Shown: positions 5,841 through 7,789 of the stretch, piece by piece
Layout: each line of letters opens with the position of its first letter
How positions within the stretch are numbered: position 1 is the stretch's first letter
Source: Gelria sp.
GTDB lineage: Bacteria; Bacillota; Syntrophomonadia; Syntrophomonadales; Syntrophomonadaceae
Direction of reading: 5' to 3'
DNA: 7,789 nucleotides
Assembly: GCA_012839665.1 (NCBI GenBank)
Contig: DUMX01000238.1
Span: 1-7,789, forward strand
Notes under the pieces: generated by a model
Databases searched by the model: none
The model's input: the letters and a program-made list of their open reading frames with translations, nothing else
Told to the model about the DNA's origin: nothing
Program-made: the position numbers and the translations under genes

Positions 5841-5870
5841 AGGGGCCGGACAAATAACCCCGGTCCCCCT
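5841..5870. terminator. Hairpin between convergent hicB and dusB, possible two-way terminator
   Basis: GGGGCCGG (5842-5849) pairs with CCGG-T-CCCC (5860-5868), with one bulged T and a 10-nt loop. It begins 6 nt after the hicB stop and touches the dusB stop. Neither strand has a proper T run after the stem, so it is not a classical intrinsic terminator. It may still mark the 3' ends of both units. Confidence 0.45.
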
Positions 5871-6832
5871 CACACCTCACTCCTCACTTTATCAAGGATA
5901 GTGTGGATTTCGGGGCGGGTGGTGGCCTGGTTTATTTCTTCACGGATGCGGGCGGCGCCGCGCAGGCCCCGGGTGTACCAGGCCAGGTGTTTGCGCATCT
6001 GGCGTATGGCGATGGCCTCGCCTTTGAAGGAGCAGGCCAGTTCCAGGTGTTGATAAGCAGCAGCAATCCGCTGCTCTATGGTGGGGGGAGAAATGCGGTG
6101 TCCGTCTTCCAGTAATTCTACGGTTTCTCTGAATATGAAGGGATTACCCAGAGCGGCACGACCTATCATAACTGCATCACAGCCTGTCTCTTCCATCATT
6201 TTCAGGGCATCATCAGCCTTCCAGATATCACCATTACCAATTACCGGAATAGTAAGGTTTTTCTTAACTATTTTAATCAATTCCCAGTCGGAATGTCCGG
6301 AGAAAAATTGGGAGCGGCTGCGGGGGTGCAGGGTTACAGCACTGGCACCTTCCGCCTCTGCTATTCCGGCCAGCTCAATACAGGTCTTATCCTCATCATT
6401 CCAACCTCTGCGCATTTTAACGGTTACCGAAACCTGAACTGCCCGCACAATTTCTCGAATGATTTCTCGGGCCCGGGAGAGGTCAAGCATCAGGGCTGCC
6501 CCTTCCCCGTTTTTAACTATTTTAGGTGTGGGACAGCCCATGTTTATATCTATCAGGTCAGCTCCCAGCTCTTCTAAGATTAAAGCACCTTTTACCATGG
6601 ACTCCGGCTGGGAGCCAAATATCTGTAAAGCCAGGGGCCGGTCGCCGCTGCGTTCGGTTAACTGCCGGGTCCTGTCCTGTCCATAAACCAAACCCAGGTC
6701 GCTAACCATTTCAGAAAAAACCAGCCCACAGCCAAACAGCTGCACCATATGACGATAAGCCCGGTCACTTACGCCGGCCATAGGTGCAGCCACTACCCGG
6801 TTGGGAATTTCTACAGGTCCTATTTTAAACAT
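5870..6832 (-). CDS. dusB: tRNA-dihydrouridine synthase (DusB type)
   Basis: FMN enzyme that uses NADPH to reduce specific uridines in the tRNA D loop. The 320-aa length is normal. The TIM barrel shows the flavin-binding start VVAAPMAGVSDRAYR (13-27), the substrate-site NMGCPTPKIVKNGEGAALM (97-115) with catalytic Cys100, VKMRRGW with Lys139, and VTLHPRSRSQFFSG with His169. It ends with the phosphate-binding PVIGNGDI and GCDAVMIGRAALGNP (218-230). A C-terminal helical tRNA-binding domain follows from about 245. The ATG at 6832 lies 2 nt after the coaX stop, with only a G-rich weak site (GGGGG) inside coaX, so translation is probably coupled. Bacillus subtilis also carries coaX and a dus gene just ahead of lysS. 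Here the hicAB pair and three other genes intervene. The choice of DusB over other Dus subtypes rests on sequence style and context. Confidence 0.94.
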   Translation of the reverse strand: MFKIGPVEIPNRVVAAPMAGVSDRAYRHMVQLFGCGLVFSEMVSDLGLVYGQDRTRQLTERSGDRPLALQIFGSQPESMVKGALILEELGADLIDINMGCPTPKIVKNGEGAALMLDLSRAREIIREIVRAVQVSVTVKMRRGWNDEDKTCIELAGIAEAEGASAVTLHPRSRSQFFSGHSDWELIKIVKKNLTIPVIGNGDIWKADDALKMMEETGCDAVMIGRAALGNPFIFRETVELLEDGHRISPPTIEQRIAAAYQHLELACSFKGEAIAIRQMRKHLAWYTRGLRGAARIREEINQATTRPEIHTILDKVRSEV

Positions 6833-6834
6833 CG

Positions 6835-7602
6835 CTACCCCCGGTTAATTTCATAAATCAGGCGCAAGCCTTCCATAGTCAAGAAATCATCAACAATTTC
6901 GATGGTATCAGTTTCCCGAGCTATTATTTTAGCTAAGCCGCCGGTAGCTATTACTTTGCAGGGGCCTTCAATTTCTTTTTTCATACGGTTGATGATACCT
7001 TCCACCTGCCCTACAAAGCCGTAAATGATTCCTGCTTGCATGCTGGTCACCGTATTCCGGCCAATCAAGGTGCGGGGCTTCACTAATTCAACTCGGGGTA
7101 GTTTGGCGGCTTTGGCTACCAGGGCTTCACTGGCTACCGCAATCCCGGGGGCTATAGCACCACCGAGGTAATCTCCTTGTTCATTAACTACGCAAAAGGT
7201 GGTAGCGGTGCCAAAGTCCACAATAATCAAAGGACCGCCATATTTATGATAGGCGGCTACGGCATTAACTACCCGGTCAGCCCCTACTTCACGGGGATTT
7301 TCGTATTTTATGGCCAGGCCAGTTTTGATTCCCGGCCCTATTACCAGGGGACGGCAGGAGAAATACTTATAGCTTAAGGCCTCTAATTCTGACATTAATG
7401 AAGGTACCACAGAGGATATTACTACTGCTTTTATTTTTTTCATTTCTATTTGCTGGTAGTCAAACAGGGACTTAATCATCATCCCGTATTCATCGCAGGT
7501 ACGCAGGGTATCGGTACGGACTCTCCAGTGATTAAGGAGTTGATCTTCCTGGTAAACTCCAATCATCATGTTAGTGTTACCAACGTCAAATACTAGTATC
7601 AT
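6835..7602 (-). CDS. coaX: Type III pantothenate kinase
   Basis: Phosphorylates pantothenate with ATP, the first step of coenzyme A synthesis, in the cytoplasm. The 255-aa length fits CoaX. The ASKHA-fold motifs are present: phosphate-1 loop FDVGNTN (5-11), GADRVVNA with the catalytic Asp109 (107-114), phosphate-2 loop VDFGTATTF (128-136), GGAIAPGI (147-154) and the adenosine loop ATGGLA (219-224). The start is ATG 7602, preceded by GAGGAGGG at 8 nt. An upstream in-frame start near 7635 has no such site and would add a non-homologous tail. It heads a unit with dusB (2-nt gap). A possible promoter and an inverted repeat lie upstream at 7656-7695. Confidence 0.96.
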   Translation of the reverse strand: MILVFDVGNTNMMIGVYQEDQLLNHWRVRTDTLRTCDEYGMMIKSLFDYQQIEMKKIKAVVISSVVPSLMSELEALSYKYFSCRPLVIGPGIKTGLAIKYENPREVGADRVVNAVAAYHKYGGPLIIVDFGTATTFCVVNEQGDYLGGAIAPGIAVASEALVAKAAKLPRVELVKPRTLIGRNTVTSMQAGIIYGFVGQVEGIINRMKKEIEGPCKVIATGGLAKIIARETDTIEIVDDFLTMEGLRLIYEINRG

Positions 7603-7655
7603 CTTATTTTCCCTCCTCTTAAGCAGCAGTAGCACCGATGTAAGTTCTTTTATCT

Positions 7656-7695
7656 ATTATAGTATTATAGTAACCTCCAAAGCCCGGAGGTACAA
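7656..7695 (-). promoter_or_regulatory. Possible coaX promoter region with tandem TATAAT and an inverted repeat
   Basis: On the minus strand TATAAT occurs twice (7664-7669 and 7656-7661) as part of a tandem TACTATAA. The best -35 match, TTGTAC (7690-7695), is 20 nt from the first box, longer than ideal. ACCTCC and GGAGGT (7673-7678 and 7686-7691) form perfect 6-bp arms with a 7-bp centre, lying between the two boxes like an operator. No T run follows the stem, so it is not a terminator. Confidence 0.4.
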
Positions 7696-7710
7696 GCTAA
7701 GATTAATCCA

Positions 7711-7774
7711 TGACACGGGGACGGTCCTTTTGACATGCCATGCATGACATGTCAAAAGGACCGTCCCCGTGTCA
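7711..7774. repeat. Perfect 27-bp inverted repeat with 10-nt loop (REP-like or transposon-end element)
   Basis: The left arm (7711-7737) starts TGACACGGGGACGGTCC and the right arm (7748-7774) is its exact reverse complement, with CCATGCATGA between. Both arms contain CTTTTGACATG or its complement. A 27-bp perfect stem is far beyond chance. No U tract follows on either strand, so it is not an ordinary terminator. The core resembles a dispersed repeat that I recall near IS200-like (Y1/RAYT) transposase genes in Firmicutes. That link is from memory and unverified. No transposase gene is inside the window. Confidence 0.8.
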
Positions 7775-7789
7775 CTCCCCGTGTCACTC
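7765..7789. repeat. 12-bp tandem duplication at the end of the inverted repeat
   Basis: CCCCGTGTCACT occurs at 7765-7776 and again at 7777-7788, with a further C at 7789. The first copy is the tip of the inverted repeat's right arm plus three bases. More copies may follow beyond the window. It looks like slippage or a nested end of the same element. Confidence 0.7.

Noticed and set aside
7711..7774. The large hairpin as a rho-independent terminator
   Set aside because: The stem is far longer than usual and no T run follows it on either strand. A repeat element fits better.
7711..7789. CRISPR array start
   Set aside because: The tandem copy is 12 bp with no spacers, and the main structure is an inverted rather than a direct repeat. 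No cas gene is present.

Overview
The window reads as part of a low-to-mid-GC Firmicutes chromosome, most likely class Clostridia and possibly a Syntrophomonas-like syntroph. The basis is gene content and gene order (coaX-dusB and greA-lysS in one direction), strong AGGAGG-type ribosome binding sites, and textbook sigma-A promoters. The genus guess is weak because no rRNA or other marker is present.

Layout from right to left along the dominant minus strand. A perfect 27-bp inverted repeat with a 10-nt loop (7711-7774) lies at the right edge, upstream of coaX. Then come coaX (type III pantothenate kinase) and dusB (tRNA-dihydrouridine synthase), separated by 2 nt. After a gap the minus strand resumes with its own promoter and a three-gene set: a 176-aa helix-turn-helix protein, a 304-aa protein of the family databases sometimes call 'quinate 5-dehydrogenase', and a 305-aa protein I do not recognise. 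The last two overlap by 8 bp. A perfect-consensus promoter that overlaps the end of the 305-aa gene then serves greA (transcription elongation factor) and lysS (lysyl-tRNA synthetase).

Two things break this order. A hicA-hicB toxin-antitoxin pair sits on the plus strand between dusB and the regulator, with its own perfect-consensus promoter and a likely operator inside it. At the left edge, the 3' part of a GH26-like glycoside hydrolase runs on the plus strand into the 3' end of lysS. It has an in-frame stop near the window edge and no native end before lysS, so it looks like a broken gene.

CoaA-type CoA synthesis, tRNA modification, transcript elongation and tRNA charging form a housekeeping block. 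The regulator-304aa-305aa set inside it is the least understood part and the best candidate for new biology. The hicAB pair is a recognisable accessory module whose promoter architecture is clear. There are no rRNA, tRNA or CRISPR features. No stretch longer than about 220 bases lacks a gene.
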